33,723 nt of DNA from an uncultured Clostridia bacterium (GCA_947627125.1 CANQUY010000002.1:1-33723); one strand, 5' to 3'. Shown: positions 5,436 to 13,113, counted from the stretch's first letter. A program made the numbers and translations. Notes: generated by a model not told the origin, from the sequence alone.

Positions 5436-6779
5436 TGCGCCGAGAAATTCCTCCGCCGTGGCGAAGAGTTCCGCCTTGACGGCATGCTCTTCATCCGCAC
5501 GGATGCCGACGTCGTGGATGCACGTTTCGCCGTCGGGCCAGAAGATCTGCGCAACCGTGAGGCGGAGCGCCCTGCCGTCGGGAGCAACAAAGGTGCTCTG
5601 CATGACGCCCTTGCCGTACGTCCTCGCGAGGCCGTCAACGTCGTTGACGCGGAGGTAGATATCCTCCTCGGAGATCGTGCCGTAGCAGATCATTGCCCCC
5701 ATGAGGGCCTCGGAAGCGGAGGCGGTGTTCTCGTCGGCGATCACGCGGATGCGGGAAGTTTCGCTGAAGTAGCTGCCGTAATCGTTCCCGTAGGCGTTGA
5801 ATACCTCCTCGTTCCCCCTGCGGTAGCGCGCCGTTGCGACGAGCGGGGCATTTCCCTCGGCATTCTTCAAGAGATGCGAGGCAATGTCGCAGAGAATGGA
5901 GAGATACCCGCCGCCGTCGAGGCGGAGATCGATCACGAGGTCCGTCCTGCCGCGCTCCTTCATCTTGTCAAGACAGGCTTTGAACTCGCGGGCGGCGTTG
6001 CCCTCGAACTGCGCAAGGCGGATATAGGCGGTTTTCCCGTCGAGCGCGGACATGCCCTCCCCCACATTCTCGAGCGAAAGGGCCTTTTCGCCGCGGAAGC
6101 GGAAGGTATTATCGCTGTCGCTGTATTCGCAGTAGGCCGCGGTATAGGCCGCGCGGGAAATGGTGTAGAGCTTCCTTTCTCCCCCCTTGAAGCCCGCCTC
6201 GAGAGTGGCGGAAGCCATGGAGGAGAGGTCGGTGATGAAGTTCGCGCTCGTCGCCTCCGTGAGATTCCCGCCGTCGGGGCCGAAACGGTAGATATACATG
6301 CCCGCCGTAAGTCCCGCCCGTTCCGCGGGAGAATTGTACACCGTGCGGTAGATCTGTACGGCGTTCCCGTCATAGGTCACGCTGACGCCGTAGCCCTCGT
6401 TGTTCCCTTCGCTCTCGCTGACGACGCGGTCGTACTCGTCCACATTGTAGTAGGAGCAGAACTTGTCGAGCTCGAGGGCGGAGAACACGCGGTCGTACAG
6501 CGTTTCGTCGTCCACTTCTCTGTAATAGTTATCGGCGACGCGCTCCAAGAGCCACGCGAGATTCCGCGCCCGCTCGTCTACAGAGCTCACGCCGATAAAC
6601 CAGCCCGCCATGATCCCCGCGAGGAGAAAGATGAGCGCAAACAAGATCGCGCTGACGCAGCGGACGGTTTTTTCGCGCTTGTCCGCAGACGCGGGCCGCC
6701 CGTTTTCTGCCGCAGGGACGCGCTCTCCCTCCGAAGAGGCCTCGGACATGGTATCGTCATTTTCTTGTAATTCAGACAT
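5427..6779 (-). CDS. S41 family C-terminal-processing protease, membrane-anchored
   Basis: Tail-specific serine protease of 450 residues. The order is an acidic cytoplasmic N-terminus (1-40), one transmembrane segment (42-64), a helical region, a PDZ-like domain at about 125-205 (EGYGVSVTYDGNAVQIYRTV, SPAERAGLTAG), then the S41 catalytic domain (about 240-430). It contains LRLDGGGYLS, the nucleophile in ENTASASEALMGA (most likely Ser356, before the Glu) and the general-base Lys390 in TYGKGVMQ. The protease domain would lie outside the membrane. The Ser-Lys spacing is 34 residues against about 25 in CtpA/Tsp, owing to extra sequence around EEDIYLRVND. The start at 6779 has AAGGAG 7 nt upstream. 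It lies 12 nt behind the PucR-type gene, so the two form an operon. Confidence 0.9.
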   Translation of the reverse strand: MSELQENDDTMSEASSEGERVPAAENGRPASADKREKTVRCVSAILFALIFLLAGIMAGWFIGVSSVDERARNLAWLLERVADNYYREVDDETLYDRVFSALELDKFCSYYNVDEYDRVVSESEGNNEGYGVSVTYDGNAVQIYRTVYNSPAERAGLTAGMYIYRFGPDGGNLTEATSANFITDLSSMASATLEAGFKGGERKLYTISRAAYTAAYCEYSDSDNTFRFRGEKALSLENVGEGMSALDGKTAYIRLAQFEGNAAREFKACLDKMKERGRTDLVIDLRLDGGGYLSILCDIASHLLKNAEGNAPLVATARYRRGNEEVFNAYGNDYGSYFSETSRIRVIADENTASASEALMGAMICYGTISEEDIYLRVNDVDGLARTYGKGVMQSTFVAPDGRALRLTVAQIFWPDGETCIHDVGIRADEEHAVKAELFATAEEFLGALN

Positions 6780-6791
6780 GGTATCTCCTTT

Positions 6792-7739
6792 TTACTCCTT
6801 TACAAGTTGCAACAGGACGGTGATGACGCGGAAGGTGACCGCATCCGAAAACTTCCTGATATCCAGCCCCGTCAGACGTTCGATCTTGTCAAGACGGTAG
6901 GAGAGGGTGTTGCGGTGGATGAAGAGGGCGCGGCTCGTTTCGGAGAGGTTGAGGTCGTTCTCGAGAAATCTCTCCGCCGTAAGACAGAGCTCCTCGTCAC
7001 CGAACACTTCCTCCGTCCCGCCGATGCGGAATTCCCTGAGGCTTAAGCGGATGCTCTCCCTCGACAGGCTTGAGAGGACGCCCACGAGGAGATATTCGCG
7101 GTAGGAGTGCACCTCGCCGCCGTCGCCGAGCATATCGGACATGCGGAGGGCGGAAACGGCCTGCGCGTAGGAGAGGGAGATCTCCGCAAAGGTCGGGACC
7201 TCGCAGCCGACGCCGACCCTCCCGTGAATGCCCGCCTCCTCGTAGAGGGATTGGTTCAGAAACAGCCCGAATTCGTAGGGCGACTGTCCGTCCCCCGCAA
7301 ATTTCACGACGCCGATGGCATTCCCCTCCGTAAAGACGGCGGCGTCCGCCCCCTCAAGACACCGTTCGATATGTTCCAGCGCATCCTCACCGCGCCTGTC
7401 GGGAAGGACTTCCGCCGCATAGCAGGGGCCGTCCTTCTGGCCGTGCTCCGCGAGATAGCGGAGAGCCCGCACTCTGCCCCCCTCGCCGAGGAGAACTGAG
7501 TTCAGCTTCACCTTTCCGCTCCGCGCCGCGGCGGGGGCGGAATTTGCGAGAAGATAGCCGATGAGCTTTGCCTCCCGCTCGGCCCCGCGCCCCGTGAGGT
7601 AGATCGTCACCGTATCGCCGTCCCACGGGACGGAAAAGGCTTTCTCCTCCCCGCCCTGCGGCGAAAGGCGGGCATGCACCCCCGTCTGTTCGCCGATATC
7701 TGCAAGAATTTTTTCAAGACCGTCCGAACGTTCTTCCAT
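6792..7739 (-). CDS. PucR/CdaR-type transcriptional regulator
   Basis: Predicted DNA-binding regulator of 315 residues. The C-terminal about 60 residues form the PucR-type helix-turn-helix: NDLNLSETSRALFIHRNTLS followed by YRLDKIERLTGLDIRKF. The N-terminal two thirds are a poorly conserved sensor region with no named domain. Start at 7739 is chosen over an upstream ATG because AAGGGG lies 5 nt before it. The S41 protease gene follows after 12 nt, so both are probably expressed from the promoter at 7769-7797. Family members often sense small metabolites, but the ligand cannot be told here. GGGCAAAC repeats between this gene and the divergent membrane-protein gene are candidate binding sites. 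Confidence 0.88.
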   Translation of the reverse strand: MEERSDGLEKILADIGEQTGVHARLSPQGGEEKAFSVPWDGDTVTIYLTGRGAEREAKLIGYLLANSAPAAARSGKVKLNSVLLGEGGRVRALRYLAEHGQKDGPCYAAEVLPDRRGEDALEHIERCLEGADAAVFTEGNAIGVVKFAGDGQSPYEFGLFLNQSLYEEAGIHGRVGVGCEVPTFAEISLSYAQAVSALRMSDMLGDGGEVHSYREYLLVGVLSSLSRESIRLSLREFRIGGTEEVFGDEELCLTAERFLENDLNLSETSRALFIHRNTLSYRLDKIERLTGLDIRKFSDAVTFRVITVLLQLVKE

Positions 7740-7768
7740 CTTTTCCCCTTTTCGTATCGTTTGCAAGC

Positions 7769-7797
7769 ATTATATCACAGAAAAATGAAAAACGCAA
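7769..7797 (-). promoter_or_regulatory. Promoter of the PucR-type/S41 protease operon
   Basis: TTGCGT (-35, 7792-7797) and TATAAT (-10, 7769-7774) are separated by 17 nt on the minus strand, 29 nt before the ATG at 7739. Confidence 0.8.
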
Positions 7798-7800
7798 GCC

Positions 7801-7867
7801 GTTTGCCCGTTATGAAAAGGTACGGCGGGGGGCAAACTATTGGCGGATTTGCGCGAAAGGGCAAACT
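7801..7867. promoter_or_regulatory. GGGCAAAC repeats between divergent promoters
   Basis: GTTTGCCC at 7801-7808 and GGGCAAAC at 7830-7837 form an inverted pair. A third GGGCAAACT at 7859-7867 repeats the second 29 bp downstream. They fill the gap between two divergent -35 boxes, the expected place for a shared regulator site, perhaps for the adjacent PucR-type protein. Confidence 0.4.
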
Positions 7868-7873
7868 TTGTAG

Positions 7874-7902
7874 TTGACAGCCGCACGATTCCGTGTTATA
7901 AT
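7874..7902 (+). promoter_or_regulatory. Consensus sigma-A promoter of the eight-pass membrane protein gene
   Basis: Perfect TTGACA (7874-7879) and perfect TATAAT (7897-7902) with a 17-nt spacer, about 25 nt upstream of the start point-to-ATG leader. This is the strongest promoter in the window. Confidence 0.92.
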
Positions 7903-7933
7903 GGTACGCGACAAGGAAAAAAGGAGTACTTGT

Positions 7934-9592
7934 ATGGTCAATAAAGACATTGAAGATATGGACATAGATGAGGCCGACGTTTCCCCTGCATCCGCGGATA
8001 CGGAGGAGGAAAGTGCGACCGAATCGGAAACATACTATGACGCGGAGCCCGAAGAGGACCGCAGTCATGCGGAGCCGCCCGTTAAGGCGGGGAAATACCG
8101 CGCTTTTTCGATCATATTCTTCCTGCTCACGGCGGGCGGACTCTTTTTGGGGCTGCTCGGGAAGTTCATCCCGTGGCTGTCCCCCACCTATTACAGCGGA
8201 AACACAGGGCTCAACGATTCCCTGCTCGGCTTCTTCCTCACGCGCATGAAGGACATTGCCTCCGCCTCCTTCACCGCTTTGGACGCCATTGCCGTGGTTG
8301 CGGCCTTGGTACTCCTCGCTACCGTGCTCATCTCGGTCATTACGCTGTTCATCTCCCTCTTTTCCGCACGGCGGGCAAGGCGCGCCGCCGCCCTCTCGGG
8401 AACGGTTTCTCTCCTTTCGTACACCCTCGCATTCTTGTGGGCGATCTGCGTCAACAGCTTGACGATGCCTGCGTTCAGCGCGGAGGCCGTCGATGTGCCC
8501 GTCGCCCTTATCACCCTTCTGCTCTTTGTCTTCATGACGGTGTTTTCCATCATCGAAAACGGGAAAGCGGGGCTCTTCAGCGCGGGGATCTACCTCTTCT
8601 CCGTCATTTCCTGCTTTGCGATCTTCTTCCCCGGTTCCTTCACGGAATCCCACTTCATCCTTCTCAAGACGTTCACCCAAAACCCCATCTATAATTCCTT
8701 CGTCCTCGCGGCGCTCGCCGTCATTCTTGCGACGCTCGTCATCTCCGTGATCGCGTTCCTGCACAAGCGGAGGGGGATCCTGTTTATCGTGCTCTCCTCC
8801 CTTCAGCTCGCCGTCGTGCTCCTGCTCTGCATCGCGGGCTGCGGCCTCGGCAAGAACTGGAGCCTGCAATTCTTCCAGAACGGCTCGCTGATCCCCTCGC
8901 TCGTTTTGATCTTCGCCTCCCTCGGCGCGGTGCTCTTCGCGGGCCTCACGCTTGCGGTCCAGCAGAAACAGAGGCAGCTTGCCGCAGAAGAAGATGAGGA
9001 TGAGGACTACACCGAGGCTGAATTCTACGACACCGACGACAAGGACGATACCTACGACGACGCCGACGACGAGGAAACGGAAACCGTGCCGCACGAGTAT
9101 GCAACGGAGGCGGAAGAGGATGTGACCGACGAGGACTACCGCTATTCGGACGGAGAGGGCTACGAAGAGCCTGCAGAACCCGAACCTTTCCACGAAGAGG
9201 AGATGAGCGCATTCGAGCGCGAAATGTTCTCCCTCGCGGAAAAGGGTGCGGAGGAAACGCCCGCGGAGGAGGAAAGCATTCCCCCCGCCCCGCAGTATGC
9301 GCCGCCGGCCCCCGCGTTCCGCCCCGTCAACGTCTACACCGACCCCACGATGCAATACGTCTACGACCCCTTCATCAACGAGCTCACGCCCGAGGAGAAG
9401 GACGAGTTCGGCGACCTCTTCATTGCCTGCAAGTCGGGCAAATTCGGCGACCTTCCCGTCTACCATATCGGCGGAGATAACAGGGAATTTTTCGACAAGG
9501 TGTGGATCCGCTACGGCCTCTACGACATGTCCCCGAACCTCCGCGACAAGATCTTCAACTACCTCAGAAGATACAGAAGCAAACAGCAGTAA
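7934..9592 (+). CDS. Multi-pass membrane protein with acidic linker and C-terminal domain, unknown function
   Basis: The protein has 552 residues. An acidic N-terminus (1-50) leads into eight predicted membrane segments between about 58 and 350 (such as AFSIIFFLLTAGGLFLGLLG). A very acidic linker rich in DDE and EEE runs from about 352 to 470. The last 80 residues form a folded-looking domain (FINELTPEEKDEFGDLFIAC ... EFFDKVWIRYGLYD ... LRRYRSKQQ). The start at 7934 has AAGGAG 8 nt upstream. It is monocistronic, with a consensus promoter and a strong terminator, so probably abundant. The C-terminal domain looks like one seen in other uncharacterised clostridial membrane proteins, but I cannot name it. 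The acidic linker is cytoplasmic if the N-terminus is inside. Confidence 0.85.
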   Translation: MVNKDIEDMDIDEADVSPASADTEEESATESETYYDAEPEEDRSHAEPPVKAGKYRAFSIIFFLLTAGGLFLGLLGKFIPWLSPTYYSGNTGLNDSLLGFFLTRMKDIASASFTALDAIAVVAALVLLATVLISVITLFISLFSARRARRAAALSGTVSLLSYTLAFLWAICVNSLTMPAFSAEAVDVPVALITLLLFVFMTVFSIIENGKAGLFSAGIYLFSVISCFAIFFPGSFTESHFILLKTFTQNPIYNSFVLAALAVILATLVISVIAFLHKRRGILFIVLSSLQLAVVLLLCIAGCGLGKNWSLQFFQNGSLIPSLVLIFASLGAVLFAGLTLAVQQKQRQLAAEEDEDEDYTEAEFYDTDDKDDTYDDADDEETETVPHEYATEAEEDVTDEDYRYSDGEGYEEPAEPEPFHEEEMSAFEREMFSLAEKGAEETPAEEESIPPAPQYAPPAPAFRPVNVYTDPTMQYVYDPFINELTPEEKDEFGDLFIACKSGKFGDLPVYHIGGDNREFFDKVWIRYGLYDMSPNLRDKIFNYLRRYRSKQQ

Positions 9593-9602
9593 ACTTAATA
9601 CA

Positions 9603-9636
9603 GCGGCCCGCCGAAGGATCGGCGGGCCGCTTTTTT
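9603..9636 (+). terminator. Strong intrinsic terminator
   Basis: A perfect 12-bp stem (GCGGCCCGCCGA with its complement) with an AGGA loop is followed by six T. It ends the membrane protein gene 10 nt after its stop. aspS converges on it from the other side, without a T-run in that direction. Confidence 0.95.
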
Positions 9637-9648
9637 GCGCTATAAGTG

Positions 9649-11397
9649 TTATTTTTTGGGTTTGATCGCAATGTTGGCCTCGTCGAGCTGTTTCTGTTCG
9701 ACGGGCGAGGGAGCGTTCATCATGAGGTCGCGGGCCTTGGCGTTCATCGGGAAGGCGATGACCTCGCGGATGTTCGTCGTATCGGCGATGAGCATGACCA
9801 TTCTGTCCACCCCGGGAGCGACGCCCGCGTGCGGCGGTGCGCCGTATTCAAAGGCGTTGTAGAGGGCGGGGAACTTCTTGACGACCTCTTCCTTGCCGAT
9901 CCCGACGAGGGAGAACGCCTTTAACATGATCTCGGGGTCGTGGTTTCTGACTGCGCCCGAAGAAAGTTCCACGCCGTTGCAGACGATATCGTATTGGTAG
10001 GCCAAGATCTTTAAGGGATCCTGTTCAAACGCCTTCATTCCGCCCTGCGGCATGGAGAAGGGATTGTGGCAGAACTCGAGCTCGCCGCTCTCCTCGCCGA
10101 TCTCGTACATGGGGAAATCGACGATCCAGCAGAATCTGTAGACGTTCTTTTCGAGGAGATCGAGCCCCGTTCCCAGCATGGTGCGGAGGATCCCCGCTCT
10201 CTTCTGCACGTCCTGCAATTTGTCCTCGGCGGTGAGGGCAATGAAGCAATCCCTTTCAACGCCGAGCAGTTTCTTCCACGCGTCCACATTTTCGGCAACG
10301 AACTTTGCAATGCCGCCCGCGGGTGCGCCGTTCTCGTCCAGCTTGAACCAGAACATTTTGCCGCCCTCCGTCCGCACGGTGAAGTCCTCGGCCGTCTTGT
10401 CGATCCACTTCCTCGGCACGTTCACGCCGCTGACAGCAATGGCCTTGACATGCTTGAGCATGAGAGGGTCGAATCCGCAGTTCACGGTGAGCTCCGTCAC
10501 ATCTTTGATGAGGAGAGGGTTGCGAAGATCGGGCTTGTCGGTGCCGTAGTCCTCGAGGGCGGTGAGGTAGGGAATGCGGCGGAACGGGGGCCGATCGGCC
10601 TCCCAGCCGCTGTACTTCGCAAACACGGGCGGCAGGACCTTTTCGAGCACGGCGAACACGTCCTCCTGCTCCGCAAAGGCCATCTCGATATCGAGCTGGT
10701 AGAATTCCCCGGGGGAACGGTCCGCCCTCGCGTCCTCATCGCGGAAACAGGGCGCGATCTGGAAATATTTATCGAACCCCGAGCACATGAGGAGCTGTTT
10801 ATACTGCTGGGGCGCCTGCGGGAGCGCATAGAATTCCCCGGGATAGAGGCGGCTCGGCACAATGTAGTCGCGTGCGCCCTCGGGCGAGGAGCTCGTCAGA
10901 ATGGGCGTGGAGATCTCTGTGAAGCCCTGCTCGGTCATGAGCTTTCTGAGGTCCTCGATGATATGGGAGCGGAGCACGATCTTGTCGCGCACGGCGGGGT
11001 TTCTGAGGTCGAGGAAGCGATAGCGAAGGCGCGCATCCTCCCCCGCCTCGGTGGAATGGGAAACCTCGAAGGGAAGCGCGGGCATAAGACGCCGCCCAAG
11101 CACTTCCACCTTCTCGGGAACGATCTCAATGAGGCCCGTGGGGAGTTTTTCGTTGGGGGAAGAGCGAAGGACCACGGTGCCCTCGACGGAAACGGTGGAC
11201 TCGGTGGGAATGTCACGGAGCCGGGAGAGGCAGGGTTCTTCTTCCGCCACCACCTGCGTCGTGCCGTAGAAGTCGCGGATGACCGCAAAGAGGAGGCCGC
11301 CCTTGTCGCGCTTGGAATCGAGCCAACCGGCGATTTTGACCTTTTTCCCCGCATCGGACGCGCGGAGTTCGTTACAGTTGTGAGTTCTGAATGCCAT
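9649..11397 (-). CDS. aspS: Aspartyl-tRNA synthetase
   Basis: Charges tRNA-Asp with aspartate in the cytoplasm. It has 582 residues, the usual bacterial size. The N-terminal OB-fold anticodon-binding domain shows GWLDSKRDKGGLLFAVIRD. Class II motif 2 is FRDEDARADR, and motif 3 is GVAPGVDRMVMLI. A bacterial-type GAD insertion lies around the VRTEGGKMFWFKLDENGAP stretch. The ATG at 11397 is chosen over one 60 nt upstream because GAAGGG lies 7 nt before it and a promoter lies between the two. It is monocistronic. The leader is only about 25 nt, too short for a T-box. Whether it is discriminating (Asp only) or also charges tRNA-Asn cannot be judged here. Confidence 0.97.
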   Translation of the reverse strand: MAFRTHNCNELRASDAGKKVKIAGWLDSKRDKGGLLFAVIRDFYGTTQVVAEEEPCLSRLRDIPTESTVSVEGTVVLRSSPNEKLPTGLIEIVPEKVEVLGRRLMPALPFEVSHSTEAGEDARLRYRFLDLRNPAVRDKIVLRSHIIEDLRKLMTEQGFTEISTPILTSSSPEGARDYIVPSRLYPGEFYALPQAPQQYKQLLMCSGFDKYFQIAPCFRDEDARADRSPGEFYQLDIEMAFAEQEDVFAVLEKVLPPVFAKYSGWEADRPPFRRIPYLTALEDYGTDKPDLRNPLLIKDVTELTVNCGFDPLMLKHVKAIAVSGVNVPRKWIDKTAEDFTVRTEGGKMFWFKLDENGAPAGGIAKFVAENVDAWKKLLGVERDCFIALTAEDKLQDVQKRAGILRTMLGTGLDLLEKNVYRFCWIVDFPMYEIGEESGELEFCHNPFSMPQGGMKAFEQDPLKILAYQYDIVCNGVELSSGAVRNHDPEIMLKAFSLVGIGKEEVVKKFPALYNAFEYGAPPHAGVAPGVDRMVMLIADTTNIREVIAFPMNAKARDLMMNAPSPVEQKQLDEANIAIKPKK

Positions 11398-11428
11398 AAA
11401 ATTACCCTTCAGTGAGATTTTTTCTTTT

Positions 11429-11457
11429 ATTGTATGCCTAACGAAGAGAAAAGTCAA
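11429..11457 (-). promoter_or_regulatory. Promoter of aspS
   Basis: TTGACT (11452-11457) and TACAAT (11429-11434) with a 17-nt spacer on the minus strand. Transcription would begin near 11422, which rules out the upstream in-frame ATG. Confidence 0.8.
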
Positions 11458-11467
11458 GTTGAAGGAA

Positions 11468-11502
11468 TGAAAATTAAAAATTTAAAATGAAAAATTAAAA
11501 AA
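11468..11502. repeat. AT-rich AAATTAAAAATT block
   Basis: A second copy of the low-complexity AT block seen at 2204-2241, here directly upstream of the aspS promoter. Confidence 0.55.
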
Positions 11503-11544
11503 TACACTCATGTCCCCGCGGCTGCGCCTTGGGATGAGGGCGGC

Positions 11545-11833
11545 GTCATGCTGAGCGTACGCGAAGCATCCCGTTAAACGCACGGGGCCCGTTGGCGGCG
11601 TCATGCTGAGAACGGGTGTACAACGCAGTCTACGGAAGTCGGACCGAAGCATCTCGCCGCATGCTTTATGGACTTTCGCCGTAGCGGCGTCATGCTGAGA
11701 ACGAGAGTGCAACGCAGTCTACGGAAGTCGGACCGAAGCATCTCGCCGCCCACATTACGGACATTCGCCGCGAGATTCTTCGGGTCAAGTCCTTTGACTT
11801 CGTTCCTGCTCCGTTTCTCAGAATGACGCGGCG
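11545..11833. repeat. Short unit, half element and full ~150-bp element
   Basis: A 28-bp short unit (GTCATGCTGAGCGTAC...GAAGCATCCC, 11545-11572) is followed by a 90-bp left half (11594-11683) and a full element (11684-11833). The left half carries the GCCGTA end typical of half copies. No gene is seen between 11458 and 11907. Confidence 0.9.
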
Positions 11834-11866
11834 GGGCCGACGCGGCGGCACGGAAACGCGGTGCAG

Positions 11867-11902
11867 AAAACGCCGCCCGCGGACAGGCGTCCGCGGGCGG
11901 CG
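11867..11902 (-). terminator. Terminator hairpin of the XRE gene
   Basis: A perfect 14-bp GC stem (CGCCGCCCGCGGAC and its complement, 11871-11902) with a 4-nt loop is followed on the minus strand by TTTT. It lies 5 nt after the XRE stop and belongs to an 80-bp block duplicated at 12998-13077. Confidence 0.7.
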
Positions 11903-11907
11903 ATCGT

Positions 11908-12114
11908 TTATTTCAATCCAAGAAGCTCATCGATCGATATCTCAAAAAATTTGGCGATCTTGATCAGCGAATCGTAATCGGGTTCATGCCTGCCCGACTC
12001 CCAAAAACTCACAGTTTGATTACAGAAGCCGAGCGCTTCGCCAAGCGCTTTCTGCGTCATTCCCCTCGCTTGCCGCAGCTCTTTCAACTGTCTGCCAAAG
12101 TAATTGTCTTTCAT
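11908..12114 (-). CDS. XRE-family (Cro/CI-type) repressor
   Basis: A 68-residue single-domain DNA-binding protein. The helix-turn-helix is clear: LKELRQARGMTQKALGEALG then FCNQTVSFWESGRHEPDYDS, ending IAKFFEISIDELLGL. There is no additional sensing or dimerisation domain. It has no Shine-Dalgarno: TATCAT (12121-12126) ends 6 nt before the ATG with only T between, so a leaderless message is likely. It is divergent from the 58-aa ORF across a palindromic operator and probably controls that promoter and its own. Base composition here is much more AT-rich than in neighbouring genes, suggesting acquisition. Confidence 0.92.
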   Translation of the reverse strand: MKDNYFGRQLKELRQARGMTQKALGEALGFCNQTVSFWESGRHEPDYDSLIKIAKFFEISIDELLGLK

Positions 12115-12134
12115 AAAAAAATGATATCAAAATT

Positions 12135-12177
12135 TTCCTACAAATCGTTGACTTCCTACAAATCGTAGGATTATAAT
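12135..12177 (+). promoter_or_regulatory. Promoter with palindromic operator for the 58-aa ORF
   Basis: TTGACT (12148-12153) and TATAAT (12172-12177) are 18 nt apart. The spacer is filled by the perfect dyad TCCTAC-AAATC-GTAGGA (12154-12170). TTCCTACAAATCGT occurs twice, at 12135-12148 and 12153-12166, with an 18-bp period, so repressor bound here would cover the promoter. The adjacent XRE protein is the natural candidate. Confidence 0.8.
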
Positions 12178-12194
12178 AGGCATGAGGAAATGCT

Positions 12195-12371
12195 ATGACA
12201 TATGAAAACATTGAAATTATGGTAAAAGAACTGCGCGCGGCTTATTTAGCACTCGTCCATGCATGCATGAATTGCAATATGTCCGACGCAAATGAAAGAA
12301 AGACCGTGTTTCGATTGAAAGAAGAAGTTTTTGGGCTGTACATAAAAAATACACGCTGTTTCACAAGATAA
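12195..12371 (+). CDS. 58-aa protein divergent from the XRE repressor
   Basis: The ORF starts MTYENIEIMVKELRAAYLAL and has three Cys (HACMNCNM and the C of NTRCFTR), a helical charged middle and no membrane segment. It has a good GAGGAAA ribosome-binding site 5 nt before the ATG and a near-consensus promoter, so it is very likely expressed despite its size. I do not recognise it. Toxin, phage-like or regulatory peptide roles are all possible from the layout of a small gene under a divergent Cro/CI-like repressor. Its last codons (AGA TAA) recur in the deletion scar at 13082-13090. Confidence 0.75.
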   Translation: MTYENIEIMVKELRAAYLALVHACMNCNMSDANERKTVFRLKEEVFGLYIKNTRCFTR

Positions 12372-12447
12372 AAAAATGACCCTCCAAACTGCGGGTAAAG
12401 CGGCGGGCCGCTCATGCTGAATCCTGTTAAACACACGGGGGCCTGTG

Positions 12448-12990
12448 GGCGGCGTCATGCTGAGAATGGGAGTTGTACGCAGTCTACGGAAGCCAAACCG
12501 AAGCATCTCGCCGCACGCTTTACGGACATTCGCCGTAGCGGCGTCATGCTGAGAATGGGAGTTGTACGCAGTCTACGGAAGCCAAATCGAAGCATCTCGC
12601 CGCATGCTTTATGAACTTTCGCCGTAGCGGCGTCATGCTGAGAACGGGAGTGCAACGCAGTCTACGGAAGTCGGACCGAAGCATCTCGCCGCACACATTG
12701 CGGACATTCGCCGCGAGATTCTTCGGGTCAAGTCCTTTGACTTCGTTCCTGCTCCCCTTCTCAGAGTGACGCGGCGGCCCTGCTCCCGTTGGCGGCGTCA
12801 TGCTGAGAACGAGAGTACAACGCAGTCTACGAGGGTTCTACCGAAGCATCTCGCCGCATGCTTTACGGATCTCCGCCGCGAGATTCTTCGGGTTAGTTTC
12901 CGTCCTCTCCTCCCTCTCCGTTTCTCAGAATGACGCGGCGGCACTGCTCCGTCGGTTTTATGGGATTCTTCGCTGCGCTCAGAATGAGCG
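12448..12990. repeat. Two half elements, two full ~150-bp elements and a short unit
   Basis: Left halves lie at 12448-12537 and 12538-12626 (90-bp period). Full elements lie at 12627-12777 and 12791-12941, and a short unit GGGATTCTTCGCTGCGCTCAGAATGAG at 12961-12987. The gene-free region 12372-13227 is otherwise the scar described next and a hairpin at 13161-13193. A flank block, GACCCTCCAAACTGCGGGTA, at 12378-12397 recurs in altered form at 25386-25404. Confidence 0.9.
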
Positions 12991-12997
12991 CGGCGGA

Positions 12998-13113
12998 GCC
13001 GACGCGGCGACACGGGGGCGCGGTGCAGAAAACGCCGCCCGCGGACATGCGTCCGCGGGCGGCGATCGTTTATTTCATCCCACTAGATAAAACAAAAAAA
13101 TGACCTGCCAAAC
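12998..13113. pseudogene. Deleted second copy of the XRE/58-aa ORF cassette
   Basis: The 80 bp at 12998-13077 nearly match 11836-11915, which includes the terminator hairpin and the last two codons plus stop of the XRE gene (AAATAA on the minus strand). Right after comes ACTAGATAA then AAAAAAATGACC-TGCCAAAC (13082-13113), matching the last two codons of the 58-aa ORF and its downstream flank (ACAAGATAA, then AAAAAAATGACC). The outer ends are kept and everything between the two gene ends is missing, as expected of an internal deletion in a duplicated cassette. The hairpin may now end the GH3 operon. Confidence 0.65.

Noticed and set aside
7775..9466. 563-aa open frame opposite the eight-pass membrane protein
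   Set aside because: Its protein is dominated by charged low-complexity runs that mirror the acidic linker on the other strand, and it has no ribosome-binding site. The plus-strand gene has promoter, ribosome-binding site and terminator.
10066..11415. 449-aa open frame opposite aspS
   Set aside because: Composition is typical of an antisense frame, with no protein motif; aspS is certain.
11398..11457. T-box riboswitch before aspS
   Set aside because: The transcript leader is only about 25 nt and has no specifier hairpin or T-box sequence.
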